A DNA stretch of 64,000 bases, taken from assembly GCF_021495345.1 (NCBI RefSeq), contig NZ_CP099397.1:2542001-2606000 (forward strand), given 5' to 3'. The translations under genes were made by a program, and so were the position numbers. The stretch is from Pseudomonas hydrolytica. GTDB taxonomy: Bacteria; Pseudomonadota; Gammaproteobacteria; Pseudomonadales; Pseudomonadaceae. The notes under the pieces are model-generated. The model saw only the letters and a list, made by a program, of their open reading frames with translations. It searched no databases and was not told where the DNA came from. Positions 55,183 through 64,000 of the stretch are shown here, piece by piece. How positions within the stretch are numbered: position 1 is the stretch's first letter; every line of letters begins with the position of its first letter.

Positions 55183-56388
55183 ATGTTGAAACGTTTCTGG
55201 CTCTGGCTCGGTCGGCTGCTCGGCAAGCTGTTGCTCACTCTGATTGTGCTCGGCCTGATCGGCTGGGGCATCGGCGAAGGCTATTACGCCTGGAAGTTCT
55301 CCGGGCCGGTTTCCACGCAGGAAGAAATCGCAGCCGACGAGGCGGCGCTGACCCGCCTGATCATCGAGGACGCCGTGCGCATCGTCGAACAGCACCGTGA
55401 CAACACCCGCGTGCTGCGTGACGCCCACGCCAAGGCGCACGGTTGTGTCAGGGCCGAAGTCCAGGTGCTGGACGATCTCGACGAGAGCCTGCGCCAGGGC
55501 GTGTTCGCCGAGCCGGGCCACACCTGGCAGGCCTGGATGCGCCTGTCCAACGGCAACGCCTATCCGCAGTTCGATCGCGCGCGCGATGCCCGAGGCATGG
55601 CCATCAAGCTTCTCGACGTGCCCGGCGAGAAACTGATGAAAAATCCGCTGCATGCCGGCGATCAGGATTTCGTGATGTTCAACAACACGGCGTTCTTCGT
55701 CCGCGACGTGGCCGAGTACCGCAGCAACTTCGCCGCCCAGGCCGACGGCAAGAAGGTACTGGCCTTCTTTCCCAGCTGGGACCCGCGCACCTGGGAAATA
55801 CGCCATCTCTTCATCGCCCTGAAGACCCTGGCGCCGGCTCCCGAGACGCCGGTGGCCACCACCTACAACTCCATCGCCCCGTTCAAGCTCGGCTCATTGA
55901 ACATCAAGTACCGCGTGGTGCCGGCACCGCAGAACTGCCCGCCCTATGAATTGCCCGAGCAGAACACCGACCTGCCCAACTTCCTGCGCAATGCGCTGTA
56001 CCAGCAACTGTCCCTGGATCGTGCTCCGGCCTGCTTCGAACTGCAGGTACAAAAACAGAACGCGCAGTACTACATGCCCATCGAAGACACCAGCGTGGAG
56101 TGGAGCGAAAAGATTTCGCCCTTCGAAAGCGTGGCACGTATTACCGTCCCGGCTAAGGACTTCGATAGCCGTGAACAAAACCTGTTCTGCGACAATTTGT
56201 CCTTCAATCCCTGGCATGCACTCGCGGAACATCGACCGATCGGTGGAATTAACCGTCTGCGCAAATCGGTATATGAGGCGGTAAGTGCCTATCGCCACCA
56301 ACGCAACGCCCATGTCGTCGCTCCAGCCCCCGCTGGCGTTGGGCTGGGGCCGGTGACCAGCAATAGGACAGCGGAACTTTCCGACTAG
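55183..56388 (+). CDS. catalase-family haem protein (SrpA-like), membrane anchored
   Basis: 401 residues with an N-terminal membrane helix (LLLTLIVLGLIGWGI). The catalase core is recognisable: AHAKAHGCVRAEVQV with the likely distal His82, FNNTAFFVRDVAEY with the Asn region, and a C-terminal KSVYEAVSAYRHQRNA resembling the haem Tyr helix. It lacks the full clade I-III length, so peroxidase-like activity is more likely than true catalase. It is cotranscribed with the dihaem protein. Confidence 0.85.
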   Translation: MLKRFWLWLGRLLGKLLLTLIVLGLIGWGIGEGYYAWKFSGPVSTQEEIAADEAALTRLIIEDAVRIVEQHRDNTRVLRDAHAKAHGCVRAEVQVLDDLDESLRQGVFAEPGHTWQAWMRLSNGNAYPQFDRARDARGMAIKLLDVPGEKLMKNPLHAGDQDFVMFNNTAFFVRDVAEYRSNFAAQADGKKVLAFFPSWDPRTWEIRHLFIALKTLAPAPETPVATTYNSIAPFKLGSLNIKYRVVPAPQNCPPYELPEQNTDLPNFLRNALYQQLSLDRAPACFELQVQKQNAQYYMPIEDTSVEWSEKISPFESVARITVPAKDFDSREQNLFCDNLSFNPWHALAEHRPIGGINRLRKSVYEAVSAYRHQRNAHVVAPAPAGVGLGPVTSNRTAELSD

Positions 56389-56570
56389 AAAGTTGTAATC
56401 GGCGAGACGCTGGAAGTTTTTTGCAAGGCACTTCGCAAGTGCATTAAAAGTTTTTTTCAATGGTGTGTGACTTATAGGTCGCCTGCGTTCATCAACAGCA
56501 ATGAAAGGCCCTCTTGGTAAACCACGGGCCGCCACTAATTTGCTGGGATCAACTCGGAGAAACCGACCCC

Positions 56571-56840
56571 ATGAACACACCGCTGCGTTTTAACGAAGCC
56601 CTGCTGATTGCCGATCGCGCCTTCCGCCCGTTCCAATGCGTAGCCTGGGCCCCGCAGGACGGCACCGGCGTCGTCAGCATCAGCGTCATCGACCGCACCA
56701 GCACTCGCCTGCTCGGCCGCACTCAACTGTCCAGCGCGACCTACAGCGACCCACAGCAACTCGCCGACGCCCTGCAGCGTTCGCGTGACGAGCTGCGCCG
56801 CAAGGGCTTCGATCTGGCGCCCTGGAGCATGCCCGAGTAA
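56571..56840 (+). CDS. conserved hypothetical protein, 89 residues
   Basis: Not recognised. It opens MNTPLRFNEALLIADRAFRPF and has an antiparallel-strand pattern (QCVAWAPQDGTGVVSISVIDR) and a C-terminal helix (QQLADALQRSRDELRRKGF). The start at 56571 is the first sensible ATG, with CGGAG at a long spacing. It stands alone between the catalase-family gene and the regulator. Confidence 0.65.
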   Translation: MNTPLRFNEALLIADRAFRPFQCVAWAPQDGTGVVSISVIDRTSTRLLGRTQLSSATYSDPQQLADALQRSRDELRRKGFDLAPWSMPE

Positions 56841-56957
56841 TTCCCCACGGGGCGCCGTCCGGCGCCCGCTAAGTGCTTGGCAATATTTGTGGGCTTATTG
56901 TCCTTGTTGCCATGACCGCCTCGGCGCAGACTGCCTCCCATCCCCCTGGAGGCTCTT

Positions 56958-57980
56958 ATGGATGCGCTCAGAACCATCGCCTGCCTGACCTACCCCGACG
57001 TCATGAGCCTGGACGTTACCGGGCCGCTGCAGGTATTCGCCTCGGCCAACGTCGAGCGCCAGCGCCAGGGTCTGCCGCCCTCCTACCAGATCTGCCTGCT
57101 AGGCGAAGCGCCCGGCCCGGTCAGCACCTCGGCAGGCATTCAGCTGGTTGCCGACAGCGCCTGGCGCAGCGCCGATGCCAGCCAGATCGACACGCTGCTG
57201 GTGCCAGGCGGGCCGGGCGTGGAGCGTCAGTGCCAGCATACGGCCCTGCTGAACTGGTTGCGGGACGTCGAGCCGCAGGTACGGCGGCTCGGCTCGGTGT
57301 GCTCCGGCGCGCTGATCTTGGCCGCCGCCGGGTTGCTCGATGGGCGCCGCGCCACCACTCACTGGGCCGATGTGCAGACCTTGCGCAATGGCTATTCGCA
57401 GGTCGAGGTCCTGGCTGACTGCCTGCATACCTACGACCCGCACGACCGCGACGGCAATGGGCACATCTTCACTTCGGCCGGCGTGACCGCGGGCATCGAT
57501 CTGGCTCTGGCGATGATAGAAGCCGACCTGGGACGCGCGCTGGCCCTGGCAGTGGCTCGCCGCCTGGTGATGTTTCTGCGCCGCCCCGGCGGCCAGGCGC
57601 AGTTCAGCGCCCTGCTCAGCCCGGAGCCTAGCCGGGTGCCGCGGCTTGCCGCCTTGCTCGAATGGATTCCCGCACATCTCGGTGACGACCTGTCGCTCGA
57701 GGCGCTCGCCGCTCAGGCGCACATGACGCCACGCACGCTGTCGCGGGTGTTCGTTCAGGAACTGGGCATGGGGCCGGGCCGCTACGTCGAGCGGGTGCGC
57801 CTGGAGGCCGCGCGCAATCTGCTGCAGGACGCCCAGGCCTCGATCGCCACGGTGGCCCGCCTGACCGGTTTCGGCCACGCGGAGAACCTGCGCCGCAGCT
57901 TTCACAAACACCTGGCCATCAGCCCGCAGGACTACCTGCAGCGCTTCGGCCAGGCACGCCAGGAGAACCTGAATGCTTGA
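56958..57980 (+). CDS. GlxA-family regulator (DJ-1/PfpI plus AraC HTH)
   Basis: 340 residues. The N-terminal DJ-1/PfpI-like domain has IACLTYPDVMSLDVTGPLQVF and RLGSVCSGALILAAAGLLDG with the elbow Cys. The C-terminal AraC double HTH has LSLEALAAQAHMTPRTLSRVF and IATVARLTGFGHAENLRRSF. It is a regulator of amine or amino-acid catabolism by family; the ligand is unknown. It overlaps the DUF1272 gene by 8 nt. Confidence 0.9.
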   Translation: MDALRTIACLTYPDVMSLDVTGPLQVFASANVERQRQGLPPSYQICLLGEAPGPVSTSAGIQLVADSAWRSADASQIDTLLVPGGPGVERQCQHTALLNWLRDVEPQVRRLGSVCSGALILAAAGLLDGRRATTHWADVQTLRNGYSQVEVLADCLHTYDPHDRDGNGHIFTSAGVTAGIDLALAMIEADLGRALALAVARRLVMFLRRPGGQAQFSALLSPEPSRVPRLAALLEWIPAHLGDDLSLEALAAQAHMTPRTLSRVFVQELGMGPGRYVERVRLEAARNLLQDAQASIATVARLTGFGHAENLRRSFHKHLAISPQDYLQRFGQARQENLNA

Positions 57981-58209
57981 GCTACGCCCGAACTGCGAGT
58001 GCTGCGACCGAGACCTGCCGGCGAACAGCGCAGACGCGTTGATCTGCTCCTTCGAATGCACCTTCTGCCGCAGCTGCGCCGAGAACAAGCTGGCGTTGCG
58101 CTGCCCCAACTGCGGCGGCGAGCTACTGCGCAGGCCGATCCGCCCCGCGCAGATGCTCGCGCGCAACCCGGCTTCCAGCGTCCGCGTAGGGAGGGGTTCG
58201 CCATGCTGA
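57973..58209 (+). CDS. DUF1272 zinc-ribbon-like protein
   Basis: 78 residues: MLELRPNCECCDRDLPANSADALICSFECTFC-type start, then CPNCGGEL. Nine cysteines in CxxC pairs suggest two zinc-binding knuckles. The function is unknown. It is often found next to regulators, as here between glxA and the HPP gene, overlapping both. Confidence 0.87.
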   Translation: MLELRPNCECCDRDLPANSADALICSFECTFCRSCAENKLALRCPNCGGELLRRPIRPAQMLARNPASSVRVGRGSPC

Positions 58210-58712
58210 ATTTTCTTGGCAAGTTGCGCGGCGATGGTGCGGCGCTACCGCCTCTGCCCTCGCTGCGTCAGGTGCTGCTGGCCTGGCTGGGTGGCTTTCT
58301 TGCCATCGCCTGCATCGCCGCCAGTGGCGATGCGCTGTCGGCCAGCCTGCTGCTGGGCTCGTTCGGCGCGTCCTGCGTGCTGGTGTTCGGCTTTCCCGAT
58401 CTGCCTTTCTCGCAGCCGCGCAACCTGGTGTTCGGGCATGTGCTCAGCAGCCTGGTCGGGCTGATCTGCCTGCATCTGCTCGGCCCCGGCATCTGGTCGC
58501 TGGCTCTGGCGGTAGGCAGCGCCATCGCACTGATGATGCTGACCCGCAGCGTGCACCCGCCGGCCGGCTCCAACCCGGTGATCATCTTTCTCGCTCAGCC
58601 GGGCTGGGGCTTCCTGCTCTTTCCAACCCTGGCTGGCGCACTGATCCTGCTGCTGGTGGCGCTGCTGTACAACAACGCCACGCGCAGTGGGCGCTACCCC
58701 AGGTACTGGTAG
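58203..58712 (+). CDS. HPP-family membrane protein
   Basis: 169 residues with four membrane helices and the name motif HPPAGSNPVI. Plant and cyanobacterial members carry nitrite; others are uncharacterised. It starts at 58203 with GGGAGGGG upstream and overlaps the DUF1272 gene by 7 nt. It is the last gene of a three-gene unit, ended by the hairpin at 58719. Confidence 0.88.
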   Translation: MLNFLGKLRGDGAALPPLPSLRQVLLAWLGGFLAIACIAASGDALSASLLLGSFGASCVLVFGFPDLPFSQPRNLVFGHVLSSLVGLICLHLLGPGIWSLALAVGSAIALMMLTRSVHPPAGSNPVIIFLAQPGWGFLLFPTLAGALILLLVALLYNNATRSGRYPRYW

Positions 58713-58718
58713 CCGGAA

Positions 58719-58753
58719 ACGACAAGGGCGACCCACCGGGTCGCCCTTGTCGT
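58719..58753. terminator. strong bidirectional terminator between HPP and nfuA genes
   Basis: A perfect 16-bp stem (ACGACAAGGGCGACCC with its complement) has a 3-nt loop. It lies between the convergent stops at 58712 and 58767. Confidence 0.88.
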
Positions 58754-58766
58754 CGTGCAGAGCACC

Positions 58767-59351
58767 TCAGTAGTAGGCGTTCTCGCGATTGCTGTGATCG
58801 GTCACGTCACGCACGCCCTTGAGCTCGGGAATGCGCTCGAGCAGGGTCTTCTCGATACCCTCCTTGAGCGTGTAATCGGCCTGTCCGCAACCCTGGCAGC
58901 CGCCGCCGAAACGCAGCACGGCAATACCTTCCTCGACCACATCGACCAGGCTGACCTGACCACCATGGCTGGCCAGACCGGGATTGATCTCGGTCTGCAG
59001 GTAGTAGTTGATGCGCTCGTTGAGCGGGCTGTCTTCGTTGACCATCGGCACCTTGGCGTTCGGCGCCTTGATGGTCAGCTGGCCGCCCATGCGGTCGGTG
59101 GCATAGTCGACGACGGCGTCTTCCAGAAAGGGTTCGCTGACGGCGTCGATCCAGGCGGTGAAGCTGGCCAGACCGACCGGGGTATCTTCGGGCTTTTGCT
59201 CACCCGGCTTGCAATAGGCGATGCAGGTTTCCGCGTAAGGCGTACCCGGCTGGGTGATGAATACACGAATGCCGATACCCGGGGTGTCCTGCTTGCTCAG
59301 CAGCTCGGCCAGGTAATCTTCGGCAGCTTGGGTAATGGTGATGGCGCTCAT
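58767..59351 (-). CDS. nfuA: Fe-S biogenesis protein NfuA
   Basis: 194 residues. An N-terminal degenerate A-type scaffold domain is followed by the Nfu domain with Cys152 and Cys155 in [11 protein letters not shown]. Two monomers share a 4Fe-4S cluster and deliver it to client enzymes, notably under oxidative stress. Start at 59351, after GAGGAG; the longer frame to 59411 is unsupported. Confidence 0.95.
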   Translation of the reverse strand: MSAITITQAAEDYLAELLSKQDTPGIGIRVFITQPGTPYAETCIAYCKPGEQKPEDTPVGLASFTAWIDAVSEPFLEDAVVDYATDRMGGQLTIKAPNAKVPMVNEDSPLNERINYYLQTEINPGLASHGGQVSLVDVVEEGIAVLRFGGGCQGCGQADYTLKEGIEKTLLERIPELKGVRDVTDHSNRENAYY

Positions 59352-59478
59352 GGCAACTCCTCGCGAACATGCGCGCAGTGTACGCCAGTGCGGCGCACGG
59401 TTAAAGCCCAACTAATTTAGTAGGAATTGATCGCGACAATAGCGCAGGACAAACCTGTGGCGCGCTGCGCGCACGCCG

Positions 59479-61755
59479 TCAGAGGTTCTGGTAGCGATTC
59501 ATATCCAGCACACCCGCCTCCACTGGCTGGGTTTCGCGGATGTGTTCGGCCAGGTCATGGAAATAGCGCCAGAACTGCGGGTGGCTGCGGCGAATGCCCC
59601 AACGCTCGACGATGCGCTCGAAAGCCGCTGCATCGGCAGCGCGCTCCATCTGCGCGACGAACTCGTCCATCTCGTTGGCCTTGAGGCTGAACAGGAAGTT
59701 CGGATAGCTGCTGAGCACCTCGGGGTAGATGGTCAGCGTATCCAGACGTGGCTGGTAGCGCAGCTCTTCACCCAGCATGAACGCCACATTGCTGTGCGCG
59801 CGATTGCGCAGCAGGCTGTAAACCTCGCGCGAGCCGTCGGCAAGCTCCACCCGCAGCAGCGTCGCCTCCGGCAACTGGCGGATCACCCGCAGGCCGCCAG
59901 CCGGACGACTGGCCAGGCGCGAAAGCGTCTGCTCCGCATCCCTCAGCTCGGGCGGCAAGCCATCGCGATGGCAATGGGCGCCAGTGCAGCGGTTGATCGG
60001 GTCCGGACGCGCGTTGAGGCTGGCGTAGCGCTGCAGCAGCTGCACGGCGAATTGCTGCTTGGGATTCTCGTCTTCCAGGGTGAGGCCGCTCGGGCTGCGA
60101 TGATCGACCGAGGTGTAATCCAGCCACATCTTCAGCTTGCCGCTGTTCTGGTACCAGTCGTCCAGGTAGCCCTTGCGCGCCCCGGCCGGCAACAGGCGGA
60201 GGAAATTGACCTCGGCGCCGTTGCGGATCAGGTCGAAATACAGGCGGGTCTGCGCCTGATGCGAGACGTTGCCGAACACGTCGAAATTGACCACCAGTTG
60301 ATAGTAGGTGCGCTCGAACAGCGGGTAGTCCATCCACCAGAGGGTCTGTGGAATCTCGCCGATCAGCCCTTTGCGCACCGAAGCGCTGTCGTGCTGGCGG
60401 AAGATCGACAGCAGCGCGTTGTCGTTACCGCTCCAGATATGCGCCCAGTCGGCCGGCGGCGCATTGGCGTAGGCCTCCTTGCGCAGATTTTCGTAGGCGT
60501 TGCGCTTGTTGCGGTAATCACGCCAGAGCCCCGGCAGATCGCCGATCTCATCGAATTGTCCCGGCATCGCCAGCAGCGGCGTGGCTTCGCTGCGATAGGC
60601 CGCATCGGTGACATACAGGTCATGCTCCGGCGCCTGGAACAGGGCCCAGAAGTTGTCGCGGATCACATCGGTGGCGATCTGCCCGCGGCACACCGGACCG
60701 CGAATGAAGGTGCGCACGAAATACTCGGCGTTATCCAGCATGAATTGATAACGCGCCCTTGGCGGAATCGCGGCGAAGGTCTCGAAGGGATTGGCGCGGC
60801 GCTGCGCCCCATAGCCCGGCACGGCCTCCAGCGGCCAGTCTTCGCCGAAGAACAGCTCCTGCACGCGCGCCAGCCCGGCATCGCTCAGTGGGTAGGTGAT
60901 ATGGGTCTTGTGCACGATGACGCCCTGGATCGGCCACAAGCGATAGTGGAACTCGGTACCCGGATCGTCGTTGGGGCGACGCGTGGCGATGGGATCGATG
61001 GGCTGGCCACTGGGCGTGCGCGAGCGCACCAGCTGGAAGAAATGCCCGGGTTCGCCGCCAGCGAAGTGCAGATGGGCGAGAAACAGATGCTCGTACAACC
61101 AGCGCGAAACCAGGTCCTGCCGCGCGCCAGGGGCATTGAGAAACGCCTCCCACCTGGCGATCTGCTCCAGCTCGGCGACCGAAGGCTGCAACTTCTGCTC
61201 GGCCACCGGCGCGCCCTGGGCCAGCCACCGCTGCAGCGTGGCGTACTCGTCATCGCTCAGGCCGGTGACCGCGAACGGCATGCCGCCGTGGGGATTCTTC
61301 TGCGCATAGGCGGCGAACTCACCCGGCAATGGGCAGCTGTTGCTGCGGGTGATGGCGATATCGAGGTTGCCGGGCAGCTTGGCGTTGGGTTCGAGCGGCT
61401 GGCTACGGCCCAGCTCCAGCATGCGTTTGATCAGCGCCGCCTGGCCATTCTCGCCAGCGAGCACCGAATGAAAGCCGCGCTGGCGCCAGGCCGCCTCTCC
61501 CTGTGCATCCAGATACAGCCGTGTGGTCGCCTGCGCCTTGCTGCGCGTGCCGTCGTACACCGGCTGCTTGCTGGCGCCGCGCAACATGCCCTCGCCGCTG
61601 CCCAGGTTGAGCTGGCAAGGTGCGTCATAGCACGCATGGCACGCTATGCACTTGTGGGTGAGGATGGGCTGGACGTCGTCGATGTAGGAGATCGCTTCGG
61701 CACGGGCCAGGCCTGCTGCGATGGAAAGAAAAAACAGGGCAGCAGGCTTGAGCAT
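59479..61755 (-). CDS. cti: fatty acid cis/trans isomerase Cti
   Basis: 758 residues, exported by a signal peptide (MLKPAALFFLSIAAGLARA), with a c-type haem at CIACH (Cys36-Cys39-His40). Cti converts cis to trans unsaturated fatty acids in membrane phospholipids as a quick answer to solvents or heat in Pseudomonas. The length matches the family. Start at 61755, with AAGGA 7 nt upstream. It is located before metH, as in other pseudomonads. Confidence 0.94.
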   Translation of the reverse strand: MLKPAALFFLSIAAGLARAEAISYIDDVQPILTHKCIACHACYDAPCQLNLGSGEGMLRGASKQPVYDGTRSKAQATTRLYLDAQGEAAWRQRGFHSVLAGENGQAALIKRMLELGRSQPLEPNAKLPGNLDIAITRSNSCPLPGEFAAYAQKNPHGGMPFAVTGLSDDEYATLQRWLAQGAPVAEQKLQPSVAELEQIARWEAFLNAPGARQDLVSRWLYEHLFLAHLHFAGGEPGHFFQLVRSRTPSGQPIDPIATRRPNDDPGTEFHYRLWPIQGVIVHKTHITYPLSDAGLARVQELFFGEDWPLEAVPGYGAQRRANPFETFAAIPPRARYQFMLDNAEYFVRTFIRGPVCRGQIATDVIRDNFWALFQAPEHDLYVTDAAYRSEATPLLAMPGQFDEIGDLPGLWRDYRNKRNAYENLRKEAYANAPPADWAHIWSGNDNALLSIFRQHDSASVRKGLIGEIPQTLWWMDYPLFERTYYQLVVNFDVFGNVSHQAQTRLYFDLIRNGAEVNFLRLLPAGARKGYLDDWYQNSGKLKMWLDYTSVDHRSPSGLTLEDENPKQQFAVQLLQRYASLNARPDPINRCTGAHCHRDGLPPELRDAEQTLSRLASRPAGGLRVIRQLPEATLLRVELADGSREVYSLLRNRAHSNVAFMLGEELRYQPRLDTLTIYPEVLSSYPNFLFSLKANEMDEFVAQMERAADAAAFERIVERWGIRRSHPQFWRYFHDLAEHIRETQPVEAGVLDMNRYQNL

Positions 61756-61907
61756 GGCCACATCCTTGATTGCGATGCTGGCAATTCTAACGAGACGGCG
61801 CGCCCAGCAACATGAATGAAATTCATGGAAACTGCCCAGGCGCTCCAGAACCCTGCAGCTTTGCTATCATCGCGCACCTTTGTTCCCGCTTTGCTCAGGT
61901 AGTTCTC

Positions 61908-64000
61908 ATGTCCGATCGCAGCGCCCGCCTCCAAGCCCTCCAGCAAGCCCTGAAGGAGCGCATCCTGATCCTCGACGGCGGCATGGGCACCATGATCCAG
62001 AGCTACAAGCTGGAAGAGGCCGACTACCGCGGCGAGCGCTTTGCCGACTGGCCGAGCGACGTCAAGGGCAACAACGACTTGCTGCTGCTGACCCAGCCGC
62101 AGATCATCGCCGCCATCGAGAAGGCCTATCTGGATGCCGGCGCCGACATCCTGGAAACCAACACCTTCAACGCCACCCGCGTGTCGCAGGCCGACTACGA
62201 CATGGAGGAACTGGTCTACGAGCTGAACCTGGCCGGCGCCCGCGTGGCCCGTGAAGTCTGTGATGCCAAGACGCTGGAAACCCCGGATCGCCCGCGCTTC
62301 GTCGCAGGCGTTCTAGGCCCGACCAGCCGCACCTGCTCGATCTCCCCGGACGTCAACGACCCAGGCTTTCGCAACGTCACCTTCGACGAACTGGTGGAGA
62401 ACTACACCGAGGCCACCCGCGGCCTGATCGAGGGCGGCGCCGACCTGATCCTGATCGAAACCATCTTCGACACCCTCAACGCCAAGGCGGCGATCTTCGC
62501 CGTGCAGCAGGTGTTCGAGGAAGACGGCGTCGAGCTGCCGATCATGATCTCCGGCACCATTACCGACGCTTCCGGCCGCACCCTGTCCGGCCAGACCACC
62601 GAGGCGTTCTGGAACTCGGTACGCCACGCCAAGCCGATTTCCGTGGGTCTGAACTGCGCCCTCGGCGCCAAGGACTTGCGCCCGTACCTGGAAGAGCTGG
62701 CCAACAAGGCCGACACCCATGTGTCCGCACACCCCAACGCCGGCCTGCCCAACGCCTTCGGCGAGTACGACGAGTCGCCCGCCGAGATGGCGGCGGTAGT
62801 CGAAGAGTTCGCCGCTTCGGGTTTCCTCAACATCATCGGCGGTTGCTGCGGCACCACTCCGGCGCACATCCAGGCGATCGCCGAGGCGGTGGCCAAGTAC
62901 CCGCCGCGCGTGATCCCGGACATTCCCAAGGCCTGTCGCCTGTCGGGCCTGGAGCCCTTCACCATCGACCGCAACTCGCTGTTCGTGAACGTCGGCGAGC
63001 GCACCAACATCACCGGCTCGGCCAAGTTCGCCCGTCTGATCCGCGAAGAGAACTACACCGAGGCTCTGGAAGTCGCCCTGCAGCAGGTGGAAGCCGGCGC
63101 CCAGGTGATCGATATCAACATGGACGAGGGCATGCTGGACTCCAAGGCCGCCATGGTCAGGTTCCTCAACCTGATCGCCGGCGAGCCGGACATCTCTCGC
63201 GTGCCGATCATGATCGACTCCTCCAAGTGGGAGGTGATCGAAGCGGGCCTGAAATGCATCCAGGGCAAGGGCATCGTTAACTCCATCTCCATGAAGGAAG
63301 GCGTCGAGCAGTTCAAGCATCACGCCCGCCTGTGCAAGCGCTATGGCGCCGCCGTGGTGGTGATGGCCTTCGACGAGGTCGGCCAGGCCGACACCGCCGC
63401 GCGCAAGAAGGAAATCTGCCAGCGCAGCTACGACATCCTGGTCAATGAAGTGGGCTTCCCGCCGGAAGACATCATCTTCGACCCGAATATCTTCGCCGTG
63501 GCCACCGGCATCGAGGAGCACAACAACTACGCGGTGGACTTCATCGAAGCCTGCGCCTATATCCGTGAGCATCTACCATTCGCCCTATCGAGTGGCGGCG
63601 TGTCCAACGTGTCGTTCTCCTTCCGCGGCAACAACCCGGTGCGCGAAGCGATCCACTCGGTGTTCCTCTACTACGCGATCCAGAACGGCCTGACCATGGG
63701 CATCGTCAACGCCGGCCAGCTGGAGATCTACGACGAGATTCCCAAGGAGCTGCGCGACGCGGTCGAGGACGTGGTGCTCAACCGCAATGACGGCGCCACC
63801 GAGGCGCTGCTGGCCATCGCCGACAAGTACAAGGGCGACGGCGCCGCCAAGGAAGTCGAGAACGAGGAATGGCGCTCGCTGCCGGTGGACAAGCGCCTGG
63901 AACACGCGCTGGTCAAGGGCATCACCGCCTTCATCGTCGAAGACACCGAAGAGTGCCGTCAGCAGTGCGCGCGCCCGATCGAGGTGATCGAAGGCCCGCT
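61908..64000 (+). CDS. metH: cobalamin-dependent methionine synthase, 3' part outside the window
   Basis: About 697 N-terminal residues are visible of roughly 1230. The homocysteine-binding barrel begins [18 protein letters not shown] and has zinc Cys ligands in GLNCALG and [12 protein letters not shown]. The pterin-binding domain follows from about residue 355 with [16 protein letters not shown] and [15 protein letters not shown]. The start of the B12 module follows ([12 protein letters not shown]). It makes methionine from homocysteine and methyl-tetrahydrofolate. No cobalamin or SAM riboswitch is evident in the 150 bp upstream. Confidence 0.96.
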   Translation, partial: MSDRSARLQALQQALKERILILDGGMGTMIQSYKLEEADYRGERFADWPSDVKGNNDLLLLTQPQIIAAIEKAYLDAGADILETNTFNATRVSQADYDMEELVYELNLAGARVAREVCDAKTLETPDRPRFVAGVLGPTSRTCSISPDVNDPGFRNVTFDELVENYTEATRGLIEGGADLILIETIFDTLNAKAAIFAVQQVFEEDGVELPIMISGTITDASGRTLSGQTTEAFWNSVRHAKPISVGLNCALGAKDLRPYLEELANKADTHVSAHPNAGLPNAFGEYDESPAEMAAVVEEFAASGFLNIIGGCCGTTPAHIQAIAEAVAKYPPRVIPDIPKACRLSGLEPFTIDRNSLFVNVGERTNITGSAKFARLIREENYTEALEVALQQVEAGAQVIDINMDEGMLDSKAAMVRFLNLIAGEPDISRVPIMIDSSKWEVIEAGLKCIQGKGIVNSISMKEGVEQFKHHARLCKRYGAAVVVMAFDEVGQADTAARKKEICQRSYDILVNEVGFPPEDIIFDPNIFAVATGIEEHNNYAVDFIEACAYIREHLPFALSSGGVSNVSFSFRGNNPVREAIHSVFLYYAIQNGLTMGIVNAGQLEIYDEIPKELRDAVEDVVLNRNDGATEALLAIADKYKGDGAAKEVENEEWRSLPVDKRLEHALVKGITAFIVEDTEECRQQCARPIEVIEGP

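Noticed and set aside
61756..61907. Possible cobalamin or SAM riboswitch before metH
   Set aside because: The 150-bp gap shows neither the B12-box nor a SAM aptamer pattern and is too short for a cobalamin riboswitch.
1..64000. CRISPR arrays, complete insertion sequences, rRNA or tRNA genes
   Set aside because: No regularly spaced repeat array, no IS with transposase and terminal repeats, and no closable tRNA was found on reading.

Overview
The window reads as chromosomal DNA of a Pseudomonas, most like the P. mendocina / P. pseudoalcaligenes lineage. The base composition is high-GC. The gene set is typically pseudomonad: mexS-mexT-mexEF-oprN, an OprD-family porin, DUF2790, cti, CheV and several LysR regulators. 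Species level is inference. Both edges cut genes: a CusA-type pump on the left and metH on the right.

Layout. (1) 1-7.7 kb is accessory DNA: a minus-strand copper/silver efflux operon (small Cys/Met-rich protein, cusC, cusB, cusA) with an ANR/FNR-type box upstream. It is followed by an orphan ribbon-helix-helix antitoxin, a fragment of a second cusC-like gene and a divergent tyrosine-recombinase-like gene. This block stops at a chromosomal dif site (7689-7716), so the window appears to lie in the replication terminus. (2) 7.8-19 kb holds DUF2790, an SDR with a divergent LysR, a second LysR killed by one nonsense codon, an ABC exporter, DinB, a MexT-like LysR, xdhC, and a cytochrome c / 2Fe-2S / molybdopterin oxidoreductase operon. 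(3) 19.3-25.3 kb is the four-gene ligase-associated DNA repair operon (exonuclease, ATP-dependent ligase, Lhr-type helicase, PdeM). (4) 25.3-32.5 kb holds small genes, a candidate small RNA, an OprD porin, a MocR regulator, an NDH-2-like flavoprotein, and mgtE behind a long structured leader. (5) 32.6-44.7 kb holds an AraC regulator, cheV, and the mexS/mexT/mexEF-oprN multidrug efflux locus with a fic gene inserted between mexT and mexE. (6) 44.7-64 kb holds an AadA-like nucleotidyltransferase, YjbR, a cold-shock/DUF1294 protein, uppP, a chemoreceptor, pnuC with an NR-kinase, DUF3429, a degenerate enhancer-binding protein beside a RoxA-like dihaem protein and a catalase-family protein, glxA-DUF1272-HPP, nfuA, cti and metH.

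Most notable: (a) the mgtE leader at about 30665-31145. It has a good sigma-70 promoter, a 16-codon upstream ORF whose end can pair with the arm of a strong hairpin (a two-state switch), and a 31-codon ORF that begins MDPEP. That start resembles the MEPDP start of enterobacterial MgtL. A stem directly after this ORF holds the mgtE Shine-Dalgarno. (b) The dif site bordering the recombinase and metal-resistance block. (c) A candidate structured small RNA at about 26193-26310. (d) fic inside the mexT-mexE interval. (e) A chromosomal aadA-like gene with no integron around it. All protein names come from reading motifs and remembered family sequences; no search was run.
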